Source of the DNA: Chitinophagaceae bacterium UBA2791
GTDB taxonomy: Bacteria > Bacteroidota > Bacteroidia > Chitinophagales > Chitinophagaceae
Length of the DNA: 20,860 bases
NCBI GenBank assembly: GCA_002352105.1
Contig: DEHV01000015.1
Coordinates: forward strand, 110,227 to 131,086
Direction of reading: 5' to 3'
Made by a program: the position numbers and the translations under genes. Position 1 is the first letter of the stretch, and the number at the start of each line of letters is the position of its first letter. The notes beneath the pieces were generated by a model. It searched no databases. It worked only from the letters and a program-made list of their open reading frames with translations, and had not been told where the DNA came from. Of this stretch, positions 14,496 through 20,860 are shown piece by piece.

Positions 14496-16378
14496 ACCAG
14501 CGCGCCATTGTTGTTCTCAATAATGCATTCGCCTTTTATATTCTGCATTCTTTTTTTCATGTTGCTGAGGCCATTGCCGAATTTTCTCAGCGCGCCGAGA
14601 TCTATTCCCCTGCCGTTGTCCTGGATCTTCAGGTGCAGGCGCTGCTCTTCCGATTCTATGGTGATCACGACCTGCGTGGCCTGGGCATGTTTTCGTATAT
14701 TGGTAAGGGTTTCCTTAACGCTTAGAAATATATTTCTTCTTTTTTCTCCGCTCATCTCCATCTCGCGGATATTTTTTACGTCTACAATGCACCGGATGGG
14801 CGAGCCGTCGAAATATTCGGCGGCATAGGCCCTGATATAAGCCACGAGGCTTTCCAGCGTATCGTTGGAGCTTTTCATGGTCCAGATGATCGCATTCATC
14901 TTTCCCAGCAGTTCATTGGCCGAGTTCGATATCTTGTCGATCTCGGGAAATTCCGCGGCATTCATCTTGCTCTTTGCGATTTCGCTCATCAGTCGGATAG
15001 CGGTTACCCCCGAACCCAGGTCGTCGTGCATGTCCGCAGAGATGCGGTCTCTTTCTTCCTGGCGCACCGCCATGATCGCCATTTGTTTTTCAAATTCCTT
15101 TCGTTCGTTCTCCAGTTTAAGCCGTTCCCTTTCCCTGACCCTTTCAATGATATCCTTCTTATTTTTATAGGCAAGCCCCGAAAGAAAGAACATCAGTTCC
15201 AGCGCCAGCCCTATCTCGTAGTATAGCATGGAACGGTTGAATACCGACGCCGGGTTGCCCGGGATCACCTTCCATTTCAGCAGGATAATGCTGAGAGACA
15301 CCATGGAAAAAAAGACCATCGCGATATTGCCGATGGCGAGATAGGTCAGCAGCGGGTCCTTTCTTCGCAGGCTGTAAACAATAAAAGCAAAACCGATCAG
15401 GAACAGGAAGGTCTTGATCACATAGTTCTCAAGAATATTCAGGATGATATACCTGTCGGTAAAAAAATAGATCAGGGAGAAGACGAGCAGCAGGATCAGG
15501 ATCGCATTTCCCGCCCTGCGGAAGGTCTTTTCTATAAAGGGATGATTTTCCTTCGTGTTCAGAAAACGCCGGACGAATATCAGGTAGAAAAAAATGCCGC
15601 CGTTCATCAGGATAAAATCAAGGTATTCCTCGTACGCTTCATGAAAACGCGAGGGTTGAAAATTAAGATAGGATTTCAGGAACAGCAGGGTTACGGTGCA
15701 AAGCGCGTAGACCGAATAATATAGGAATTCCTTGTTCTTGTTTTGGAGGTATACGGCAAGGGAATAAAAGATCATCATCATCAGTACGCCGCATACCACA
15801 TACGTGATGGCGTCCAGCAGCGAATCCCTGTTCTTCACGGTGATGGTCCAGGGCTCCAGGTAATCCTTTTCAATGATCCTGGGCATATAGCTGTTTATGT
15901 TTGTTTTAACATAGTTGAATTTTGCAAAATAGACAACGGTCTCGCCAGGCCCGATCCTGATCAGTTTGCAATCCGCATAAGCCTGCTTATCATCTTTAAT
16001 GAACGGTATTGCCCGGAAGCTGGCGACGGGATCCTCCGGCGAGGCTTCATACAGCGTTAACGATTTAAGATAATAACCCGGTAGAAAGTATACTTCTTTT
16101 GCCGTATCGGCGTTATTGTGCAAGGTGAATTTCAGGTAGCAATCCTTTTCCATTAAACTGTCGGCAACGGATCTTCTCCTCATGGGCGCGGAAGGAAAGG
16201 GGAGGGAAGGGATCGACGCTTCGGGAACCTGTCCTTTGGGCGTAGCCAGAAAAAAACACTTGCTGTCAATAGAGTCGAAATGACGGATGGAGGCAAGATC
16301 TATTATTGCGCTGTCTGTCTGCTGGGCAGAGAGCCTGGTCAGCGATAAACAAAAAAAAATAGCTAATGATAAACGCAT
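14474..16378 (-). CDS. 7TM-DISM sensor histidine kinase (HisKA_3 type)
   Basis: A 634-residue membrane sensor kinase. Order of parts: signal peptide (about 1-18), a periplasmic 7TMR-DISMED2-like domain (about 25-185), a seven-helix 7TMR-DISM membrane domain (about 188-402), a coiled coil (405-440), then a HisKA_3 dimerisation domain with the phospho-accepting H451 in ERDRISADMHDDLGSG, and a HATPase with N560 (ETLTNIRKHA), D587-N-G-R-G and GNGLSNM. This is the NarX/LiaS type that usually pairs with a LuxR/NarL-type regulator. No response regulator is adjacent, so it is an orphan here and the signal is unknown. It diverges from ftsK and converges on DUF423. The minus-strand TATTTTAG at 16403-16396 is a weak -7 candidate. 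Confidence 0.92.
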   Translation of the reverse strand: MRLSLAIFFCLSLTRLSAQQTDSAIIDLASIRHFDSIDSKCFFLATPKGQVPEASIPSLPFPSAPMRRRSVADSLMEKDCYLKFTLHNNADTAKEVYFLPGYYLKSLTLYEASPEDPVASFRAIPFIKDDKQAYADCKLIRIGPGETVVYFAKFNYVKTNINSYMPRIIEKDYLEPWTITVKNRDSLLDAITYVVCGVLMMMIFYSLAVYLQNKNKEFLYYSVYALCTVTLLFLKSYLNFQPSRFHEAYEEYLDFILMNGGIFFYLIFVRRFLNTKENHPFIEKTFRRAGNAILILLLVFSLIYFFTDRYIILNILENYVIKTFLFLIGFAFIVYSLRRKDPLLTYLAIGNIAMVFFSMVSLSIILLKWKVIPGNPASVFNRSMLYYEIGLALELMFFLSGLAYKNKKDIIERVRERERLKLENERKEFEKQMAIMAVRQEERDRISADMHDDLGSGVTAIRLMSEIAKSKMNAAEFPEIDKISNSANELLGKMNAIIWTMKSSNDTLESLVAYIRAYAAEYFDGSPIRCIVDVKNIREMEMSGEKRRNIFLSVKETLTNIRKHAQATQVVITIESEEQRLHLKIQDNGRGIDLGALRKFGNGLSNMKKRMQNIKGECIIENNNGALVYFTVPL

Positions 16379-16440
16379 AATAGAGATCTGCGTTTCTAAA
16401 ATACAATTTTTTGCGCCTTTTTTTTGAAATACTACCTGCT

Positions 16441-16448
16441 TATCTTTG
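16441..16448 (+). promoter_or_regulatory. -7 promoter element of ftsK (TATCTTTG) 5 nt from the ATG
   Basis: Exact TAnnTTTG match followed by TCGCC and the ATG at 16454. The same geometry is seen at prmC (TAAGTTTG-CCGCC-ATG). No -33 TTTG at 19-21 nt; two TTTG occur at 14 and 27 nt. It also supports 16454 as the start, because the upstream TTG at 16424 would place the element inside the gene. Confidence 0.5.
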
Positions 16449-16453
16449 TCGCC

Positions 16454-18961
16454 ATGGCAAATCGTTTAAAAGCTAATAAGAGCCATTCCGTCGATCCGCA
16501 TCGTCTGAAACCTGAAAAAGAAGAACAGGTTACCATTAAAGAATTGGCGGCCGACGAAAGAACGCATAAGATTGCCGGATCTGTTTTTCTGCTTATTTGC
16601 CTTTTTCTTTTCGCCAGTTTTACCTCCTTCCTGTTTACCTGGGCGGAAGATCAAAGCGTTATTACGGGCGCATCCATATTTTTCCCCGAAGAAGAGATCA
16701 AAGCGGCGAATGTGCTGGGCGTGTTGGGCGCCTGGGTCTCGCATAAGTTTATATCAGACTGGTTTGGACTGGCTTCTTATCTTTTTTGCATTGTATTCTT
16801 TGTAGCGGGAGTGAATGCGGTTACCGGCAAAAAAATATTTTTGTTCTGGAGGCATGTGCGGTATGTGCTCGCAGGCGTTGTTTTCTTCAGCGTGGCGCTG
16901 GCATTTCTTATCCCCAACAGCGTGTTTCCCTGGGGCGGCGAGATTGGGAATATGATCAGCAAATGGTTGATCGGCTTCCTGGGGACCCTCGGAACAGCGG
17001 CGGTTTTGTTCGTTGCCGGCCTTGCCTATGTTATCTGGCGTTTTAATCCTGAATTTAAATCGCCCGTCTACCGTAAAACGATCGCTGCCGATCCTGTATT
17101 AACTACCGTCGGGGATGCATCGGACGAGCCGGGAGATCCGGAGACTCCTGTTGCTGCCGCGCCGCCGCAGAACAGGCTGAGAGGAAAAAAAGGAGCCGAT
17201 GGTCCGGTTATCGCTGAAGAGCAGGCGCTGCAGGGATTGGAGATCGTTCAACAGGACGAAACAGAATACGATCCCTTTATAACAGAAGAACTTCCGGCGG
17301 AGGAAACGCCTGTGCCGGTTCCCGAAGAAAATATTTTGCAGGACAATGACCGCGCCGATAAAAGATCCAGGAAGCAGGTTGCGGACCCCGAATTGGAGAT
17401 CAAAGCGGTTCAGCCGGAACCCGAAGACGATGCCGTGGAAAAAGTGTTGGAATCTGCGCCCTATGAACCCACGCTCGATCTGAAGGACTACAAATATCCT
17501 ACCCTCGATCAGTTGGAGATACACGGCAGCGAAAAGATCATCCAGGATACGCAGGAGCTGGAAGCCAATAAGAACCAGATCATCAATACGCTTAAAAATT
17601 ATGATATACTGATCCAGAAGATCAGCGCCACCGTCGGGCCCACCGTCACCCTGTACGAGATCGTTCCCGCCGCAGGCGTGCGCATCTCCCGGATCAAGAA
17701 CCTGGAAGACGATATCGCGTTAAGCCTTGCCGCATTGGGCATACGGATCATCGCCCCTATCCCCGGCAAGGGCACTATCGGCATTGAAGTGCCGAATGTA
17801 AAAAAGACGGTGGTGAGCATGAGAAGCCTGCTCGCATCGGAGAAATTTCAAAACAACAACTATAGTCTGCCGATCGCCATCGGGAAGAAGATCGACAATG
17901 AAAATTTTATCGTTGATCTTACAACCATGCCTCACCTGCTGATGGCGGGCGCTACGGGGCAGGGGAAATCTGTGGGACTGAACGCCATATTGGTCTCCCT
18001 GCTGTATAAAAAGCATCCTTCGCAGTTAAAGCTGGTGCTGGTGGATCCCAAAAAAGTAGAGCTGAGCTTATACCGCACCATTGAAAAACATTTTCTCGCC
18101 AAGCTGCCGGGCGAGGAAGAAGCCATCATTACCGATACCAAAAAAGTGATCAATACCCTCAATGCCCTGTGTATAGAAATGGATAACCGGTACGACCTGC
18201 TGAAAGAAGCGGGCTCCCGGAATATCAGGGAATACAATGAGAAATTTGTGAAACGGAGGCTGAGCCCGTTGAAGGGGCACCAGTTCCTGCCCTTCATCGT
18301 ATTGGTGATCGATGAATTTGCCGACCTGATCATGACGGCGGGAAAAGAGGTTGAGATGCCCATTGCCCGTCTCGCCCAATTGGCGAGGGCGGTCGGCATC
18401 CACCTGATCATCGCCACCCAGCGGCCTTCCGTGAACATCATCACCGGAACGATAAAAGCCAATTTCCCGGCGCGTATCGCCTTTAAGGTATCCTCGAAGA
18501 TCGACTCCAGGACCATCCTGGATATCGGCGGCGCCGAACAGCTGATCGGCAAGGGCGACATGCTGATCTCTTATAACGGCGAACTGACAAGGCTGCAATG
18601 CGCTTTTGTGGACACCCCTGAAGTAGAGACCGTTTGCGATTTCATAGGCGGCCAGAGAGGATATGCGCAGGCCTTTCTTCTACCCGAATATATTGATGAG
18701 AAAGACATGGAGAACAGGGATTTCAACGCATTGGACCGCGATCCCTTATTTGAAGAAGCAGCCCGTCTTATTGTTCAGAACCAGGTAGGCTCCACCTCCC
18801 TGTTGCAAAGAAGGATGAAGCTGGGATACAACCGGGCCGGCCGGCTGATGGATCAGCTGGAAGCGGCGGGAGTGGTAGGAGTGAACCAGGGCAGCAAGGC
18901 CCGCGATGTGCTGATCAAAACAGAAGCCGAGCTCGACCAGTTCCTGGCTGAGATGGGGTAA
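16454..18961 (+). CDS. ftsK: DNA translocase FtsK/SpoIIIE
   Basis: A membrane-anchored hexameric ATPase that pumps chromosomal DNA at the division septum. With the ATG at 16454 it has 835 residues. Four transmembrane segments lie at about 37-62, 98-118, 127-150 and 160-190, followed by an acidic and proline-rich linker (about 200-350). The motor domain has Walker A G499-ATGQGK-S506, Walker B LVID620-E621-F, and the ATQRPSVNIITGTIKANFPARIAFKV segment. The C-terminal gamma domain (about 770-832), a winged helix that reads the polar KOPS-type sequences, shows SLLQRRMKLGYNRAGRLMDQLE. Linker length is short compared with E. coli FtsK, as usual in this phylum. A LolA-like gene follows after 163 nt. 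Confidence 0.95.
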   Translation: MANRLKANKSHSVDPHRLKPEKEEQVTIKELAADERTHKIAGSVFLLICLFLFASFTSFLFTWAEDQSVITGASIFFPEEEIKAANVLGVLGAWVSHKFISDWFGLASYLFCIVFFVAGVNAVTGKKIFLFWRHVRYVLAGVVFFSVALAFLIPNSVFPWGGEIGNMISKWLIGFLGTLGTAAVLFVAGLAYVIWRFNPEFKSPVYRKTIAADPVLTTVGDASDEPGDPETPVAAAPPQNRLRGKKGADGPVIAEEQALQGLEIVQQDETEYDPFITEELPAEETPVPVPEENILQDNDRADKRSRKQVADPELEIKAVQPEPEDDAVEKVLESAPYEPTLDLKDYKYPTLDQLEIHGSEKIIQDTQELEANKNQIINTLKNYDILIQKISATVGPTVTLYEIVPAAGVRISRIKNLEDDIALSLAALGIRIIAPIPGKGTIGIEVPNVKKTVVSMRSLLASEKFQNNNYSLPIAIGKKIDNENFIVDLTTMPHLLMAGATGQGKSVGLNAILVSLLYKKHPSQLKLVLVDPKKVELSLYRTIEKHFLAKLPGEEEAIITDTKKVINTLNALCIEMDNRYDLLKEAGSRNIREYNEKFVKRRLSPLKGHQFLPFIVLVIDEFADLIMTAGKEVEMPIARLAQLARAVGIHLIIATQRPSVNIITGTIKANFPARIAFKVSSKIDSRTILDIGGAEQLIGKGDMLISYNGELTRLQCAFVDTPEVETVCDFIGGQRGYAQAFLLPEYIDEKDMENRDFNALDRDPLFEEAARLIVQNQVGSTSLLQRRMKLGYNRAGRLMDQLEAAGVVGVNQGSKARDVLIKTEAELDQFLAEMG

Positions 18962-19089
18962 TCATATCTTACGCGTTTTTACCGGCTCCCGGAGAGGTTC
19001 CTAACCTTATCGTTAGCAATATGTTAATGTGTTTTTAAGGGCTAAACCCCGAATGCTTTATTCCGGTCTTAGATTTGTTGCATTAACAA

Positions 19090-19097
19090 TATCTTTG
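19090..19097 (+). promoter_or_regulatory. -7 promoter element of the LolA-like gene (TATCTTTG)
   Basis: Exact TAnnTTTG match 27 nt before the ATG. A TTTG at 19074-19077 is only 12 nt away, too close for a normal -33 box. The spacing suggests the gene can be transcribed apart from ftsK. Confidence 0.5.
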
Positions 19098-19124
19098 CGA
19101 CTCTTTACATAGAAAATACGGCAA

Positions 19125-19772
19125 ATGAAAAAAATATATCTGTTAGCAGCTTTGATTGGTATGGTATTGACAGGGTTCGGGCAGCAATCCGATCCGGAGG
19201 CGAAAAAGGTACTGGACGCGGTGAGCGCCAGGTTCAAATCATTCAAAGCGGTGCAGTCCACATTTACCCTGAAGATAGAAGATGCCAAGGACAAGGTGCT
19301 GGGTCTTAAAAAAGGCACGGTCTATATGAAGGGCCCCAAATACCGGGTCAGCATTACCGGACAGGAGATCTTTGGAGACGGGTCGAATGTGTGGACCTAC
19401 GACGAAGCCTCCAATGAAGTGACCATTACGCAGCTGGACCCATCCGGTTCGGGGCTTACGCCGCAAAAGATCTTTACCTCTTTCTACGATAAGGATTTCC
19501 TGTATAAGATGAATGGCGAGAAAAAGCAGGGCGCTACCGTATTGCAGGAAATTGAAATGACGCCGGTAGACAAGACCAAGCCATTTCATAAAGTCTATGT
19601 GCTGGTCGATAAAAAAACGCAGACCATCAATTCCACCCGCATACTGGAAAAGAACGGCAATAAATATTCCTATGTTGTGAACACCCTCAACGGTAAAGCT
19701 GTCTTAAAAGACGACCTGTTCGTATTTGATAAAAAGAACTATCCCGGCGTAGAGGAAGTGGACCTGCGTTGA
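19125..19772 (+). CDS. LolA-like outer-membrane lipoprotein carrier
   Basis: A 215-residue periplasmic protein of the LolA-like family, expected to carry lipoproteins or lipids to the outer membrane. The signal peptide covers about 1-19 (LTGFGQQ). The mature part starts with the family helix DPEAKKVLDAVSARFKSFKAVQSTFTLKI, then KGTVYMKGPKYRV, WTYDEASNEVTITQ and a late VYVLVDKKTQTINSTRI. Position directly after ftsK on the same strand is common in Bacteroidota and supports the call. Its stop codon (19770-19772) abuts the stop of the convergent ubiX without any spacer. Confidence 0.85.
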   Translation: MKKIYLLAALIGMVLTGFGQQSDPEAKKVLDAVSARFKSFKAVQSTFTLKIEDAKDKVLGLKKGTVYMKGPKYRVSITGQEIFGDGSNVWTYDEASNEVTITQLDPSGSGLTPQKIFTSFYDKDFLYKMNGEKKQGATVLQEIEMTPVDKTKPFHKVYVLVDKKTQTINSTRILEKNGNKYSYVVNTLNGKAVLKDDLFVFDKKNYPGVEEVDLR

Positions 19773-20336
19773 TCATTTCGAAGACCCCCAGCGAAAGGTA
19801 CGGATATCAAAACCAGCAAGATCCAACACCCTGTCCGCCACTGTGGATACGAGTTCATCGATGGTAGTCGGGTTGCTGTAAAAAGAAGGGGTAGCCGGGC
19901 AGATGATGCCGCCTGCCAGCGTGACCGTCTCCATATTGCGTATATGAATAAGATTATAGGGCGTATCGCGGATCACGCAGATCAGTTTTCTTCTTTCCTT
20001 AAGGATCACATCGGCGGCGCGGGAGATAAGATCGGATGAAACGCCCCCTGCTATGCGTCCGAGCATGCCCATCGAGCAAGGCGCGATGATCAGGGTATTG
20101 TATTGCCCCGATCCCGAGGCGAAGGGCGCCATGAAATCCTGGTTCGAATAGAATCTGACAGGGTATTCTTCATAGCGCTTGTCCTTCAATTCTGTTTGCC
20201 ATACCAGCCTGGCATTTTCCGTCATCACCACGGCGATATCTTCCCATTGAGCGGGTATGCTCAATAATTTTTCGAGGATCAACTTAGCATATATCGATCC
20301 GCTGGCGCCGGTAATGGCCAAAACAATTTTATGCAT
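19773..20336 (-). CDS. ubiX: UbiX flavin prenyltransferase
   Basis: Makes prenylated FMN, the cofactor of UbiD-type decarboxylases, from FMN and a dimethylallyl phosphate. The 187-residue product has the flavoprotein motif AITGASGSIYAKLILEKL (7-24), TENAR, IIAPCSMGMLGRIAGGVSSDLISRAADV (phosphate and FMN contacts), and RDTPYNLIHIRNMETVTLAGGIICPATPSFY, all typical of UbiX/Pad1. No ubiD gene lies within this window. The ATG at 20336 begins MHKIVLAITGASGS, the normal family start. Confidence 0.93.
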   Translation of the reverse strand: MHKIVLAITGASGSIYAKLILEKLLSIPAQWEDIAVVMTENARLVWQTELKDKRYEEYPVRFYSNQDFMAPFASGSGQYNTLIIAPCSMGMLGRIAGGVSSDLISRAADVILKERRKLICVIRDTPYNLIHIRNMETVTLAGGIICPATPSFYSNPTTIDELVSTVADRVLDLAGFDIRTFRWGSSK

Positions 20337-20360
20337 GAGCGTTGAATTATTTAATCAAAT

Positions 20361-20368
20361 CAAAATTA
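20361..20368 (-). promoter_or_regulatory. -7 promoter element of ubiX (TAATTTTG)
   Basis: Minus-strand TAATTTTG, an exact TAnnTTTG match, 24 nt before the ubiX ATG. No -33 TTTG at 19-21 nt. Confidence 0.5.
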
Positions 20369-20466
20369 GGATGCAAACCTTGAAACTACCGGTTTTGTTT
20401 TCAGGAATGATGGTTTTGCCTGCCGCTGCCCGGATAAGGTTTCCCCGAAAGTTATCAGCAGAATGA

Positions 20467-20482
20467 ATTGACGCGCGTCAAT
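20467..20482. promoter_or_regulatory. Perfect 16-bp palindrome, possible operator
   Basis: ATTGACGCGCGTCAAT reads the same on both strands. It sits about 130 nt upstream of ubiX (minus) and 65 nt before the TATCTTCG element (plus). Its ACGCGCGT core occurs again at 20817-20824 within TTAACGCGCGTACTT, without the outer symmetry. Confidence 0.45.
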
Positions 20483-20593
20483 CTGATTAAATTGATATTA
20501 AAATCGCCGCCAACCGACTGATGTTACAACATTATGGAGGTATCTTCGTCTTTTCATAGGATAAGGTTAATTGGTTAATGGTATTTGATTAGC

Positions 20594-20625
20594 AAAGAGG
20601 GCGTCTTCCAAACACGCCCTCTTTT
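20594..20625 (+). terminator. Hairpin terminator
   Basis: An 11-bp perfect stem, AAAGAGGGCGT (20594-20604) and ACGCCCTCTTT (20614-20624), around a 9-nt loop, followed by only one more T and then GG. The A/T ends of the stem give a TTTT tract on the plus strand and, on the minus strand, a CTTT. GC-rich stem plus T run fit a rho-independent terminator, though the tract is short. There is no protein gene upstream on the plus strand for it to serve. Confidence 0.6.
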
Positions 20626-20662
20626 GGTGTGCGTGTCCGATAAATAGCCGCAAAATATTCGT

Positions 20663-20809
20663 TCAATTCGGATTATTTTTTGGCTTTACGTTCCAATTAA
20701 TATTTTCTAATCTTTTAGATATAATATTTAAAGTGGCTATTAAATCTTCTTCTGAAGGTATACGAAAAACGTACAAGGCCCATGATCTTTTTGCCAAAAT
20801 GTGCGTTCC
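20663..20809 (-). other. Possible 3' end of a minus-strand gene, probably broken
   Basis: A 48-codon open frame ending in TGA at 20663. Its translation, including RIPSEEDLIATLNIISKRL and then ENINWNVKPKNNPN, looks like a natural protein C-terminus, but it has no ATG and is closed by a TAA at 20812-20810. A second minus-strand frame (20859-20740) is open from the window edge and ends shortly after it overlaps the first. A frameshift between the two would make one longer reading, so a decayed or mis-framed gene is conceivable. I do not recognise a family. Confidence 0.25.
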
Positions 20810-20860
20810 TTACTTAACGCGCGTACTTCAAAGGGCTGTGTAGCCTTCCGTGTTTTTAGG

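Larger units (their letters stand above)
20337..20860. other. 524-nt region without a certain gene
   Basis: The part next to ubiX holds its promoter. Then come a 16-bp palindrome (20467-20482), a possible promoter TATCTTCG (20547-20554, one mismatch to TAnnTTTG), a direct repeat GGTTAAT-T-GGTTAAT (20566-20580), a tiny ATG frame of four codons (MVFD) and the hairpin at 20594-20625. From about 20640 the sequence is visibly richer in A+T than the rest of the window, and carries only the doubtful partial frame listed below. Confidence 0.6.

Noticed and set aside
16424..16453. Upstream TTG start for ftsK
   Set aside because: It would add a short hydrophobic stretch absent from family starts and put the TATCTTTG promoter element inside the gene. 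The ATG at 16454 fits better.
1..20860. CRISPR array, insertion sequence, prophage or defence island
   Set aside because: I found no regularly spaced repeats beyond the three 11-mers, and no transposase, integrase, Cas or nuclease gene. The ORF6N fragments are the only phage-like trace.

Overview
The window looks like a chromosomal housekeeping segment from a member of the Bacteroidota, most likely a Chitinophagaceae-type bacterium of about 50% GC. The evidence is the kind of genes present (PafA-type phosphatase, 7TM-DISM histidine kinase, CxxC-less Mrp, carboxypeptidase-regulatory-like secreted protein, ftsK followed by a LolA-like gene), poor Shine-Dalgarno sequences, and repeated upstream matches to the Bacteroidota -7 promoter element TAnnTTTG. 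No transposase, integrase, CRISPR array or rRNA was seen. The genus is inference.

Layout. 1-141 (-) is the N-terminus of prmC, divergent from ribD (193-1251, TTG start). A secreted propeller-like protein (1454-2332), a PafA-like alkaline phosphatase (2424-4052) and a YigZ/IMPACT protein (4092-4724) follow on the plus strand. 4740-5261 is a scar-like stretch with an inverted repeat and pieces of two ORF6N-domain genes, one reduced to about 19 codons and one lacking its C-terminus. A minus-strand pair, a secreted carboxypeptidase-regulatory-like protein and a 3-hydroxyacyl-CoA dehydrogenase joined by a 1-nt overlap (6805-5268), diverges from mrp (6961-8067). Then come a tRNA-like remnant (minus, about 8108-8170), an SDR-fold protein lacking the usual catalytic residues (8211-8996), pyrF (9154-9969), a 378-nt gap with a tandem 11-mer, a secreted beta-helix protein (10348-12291), a glutaryl-CoA-dehydrogenase-like enzyme (12363-13547), aroK (13595-14104) overlapping a DUF423 gene (14097-14495), a convergent 7TM-DISM histidine kinase (16378-14474), ftsK (16454-18961), a LolA-like gene (19125-19772) and convergent ubiX (20336-19773). 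The last 524 nt hold a perfect 16-bp palindrome, a strong hairpin terminator that may end a very short transcription unit, and an AT-rich tail with only a doubtful partial reading frame.

How the genes relate. Most are single-purpose core functions: riboflavin (ribD), pyrimidine (pyrF) and shikimate (aroK) synthesis, prenyl-FMN (ubiX), translation termination (prmC), Fe-S delivery (mrp), chromosome segregation (ftsK) and lipoprotein transport (lolA-like). Two acyl-CoA enzymes (hbd-like and GCDH-like) suggest fatty or aromatic/lysine-type acyl-CoA breakdown but are not adjacent. I did not find a convincing new multi-gene system. The more unusual items are the decayed ORF6N pair, the catalytic-residue-less SDR protein, the tRNA-like remnant, and three genes whose -7 element lies only 5-6 nt before the ATG, which would predict leaderless or near-leaderless mRNAs.
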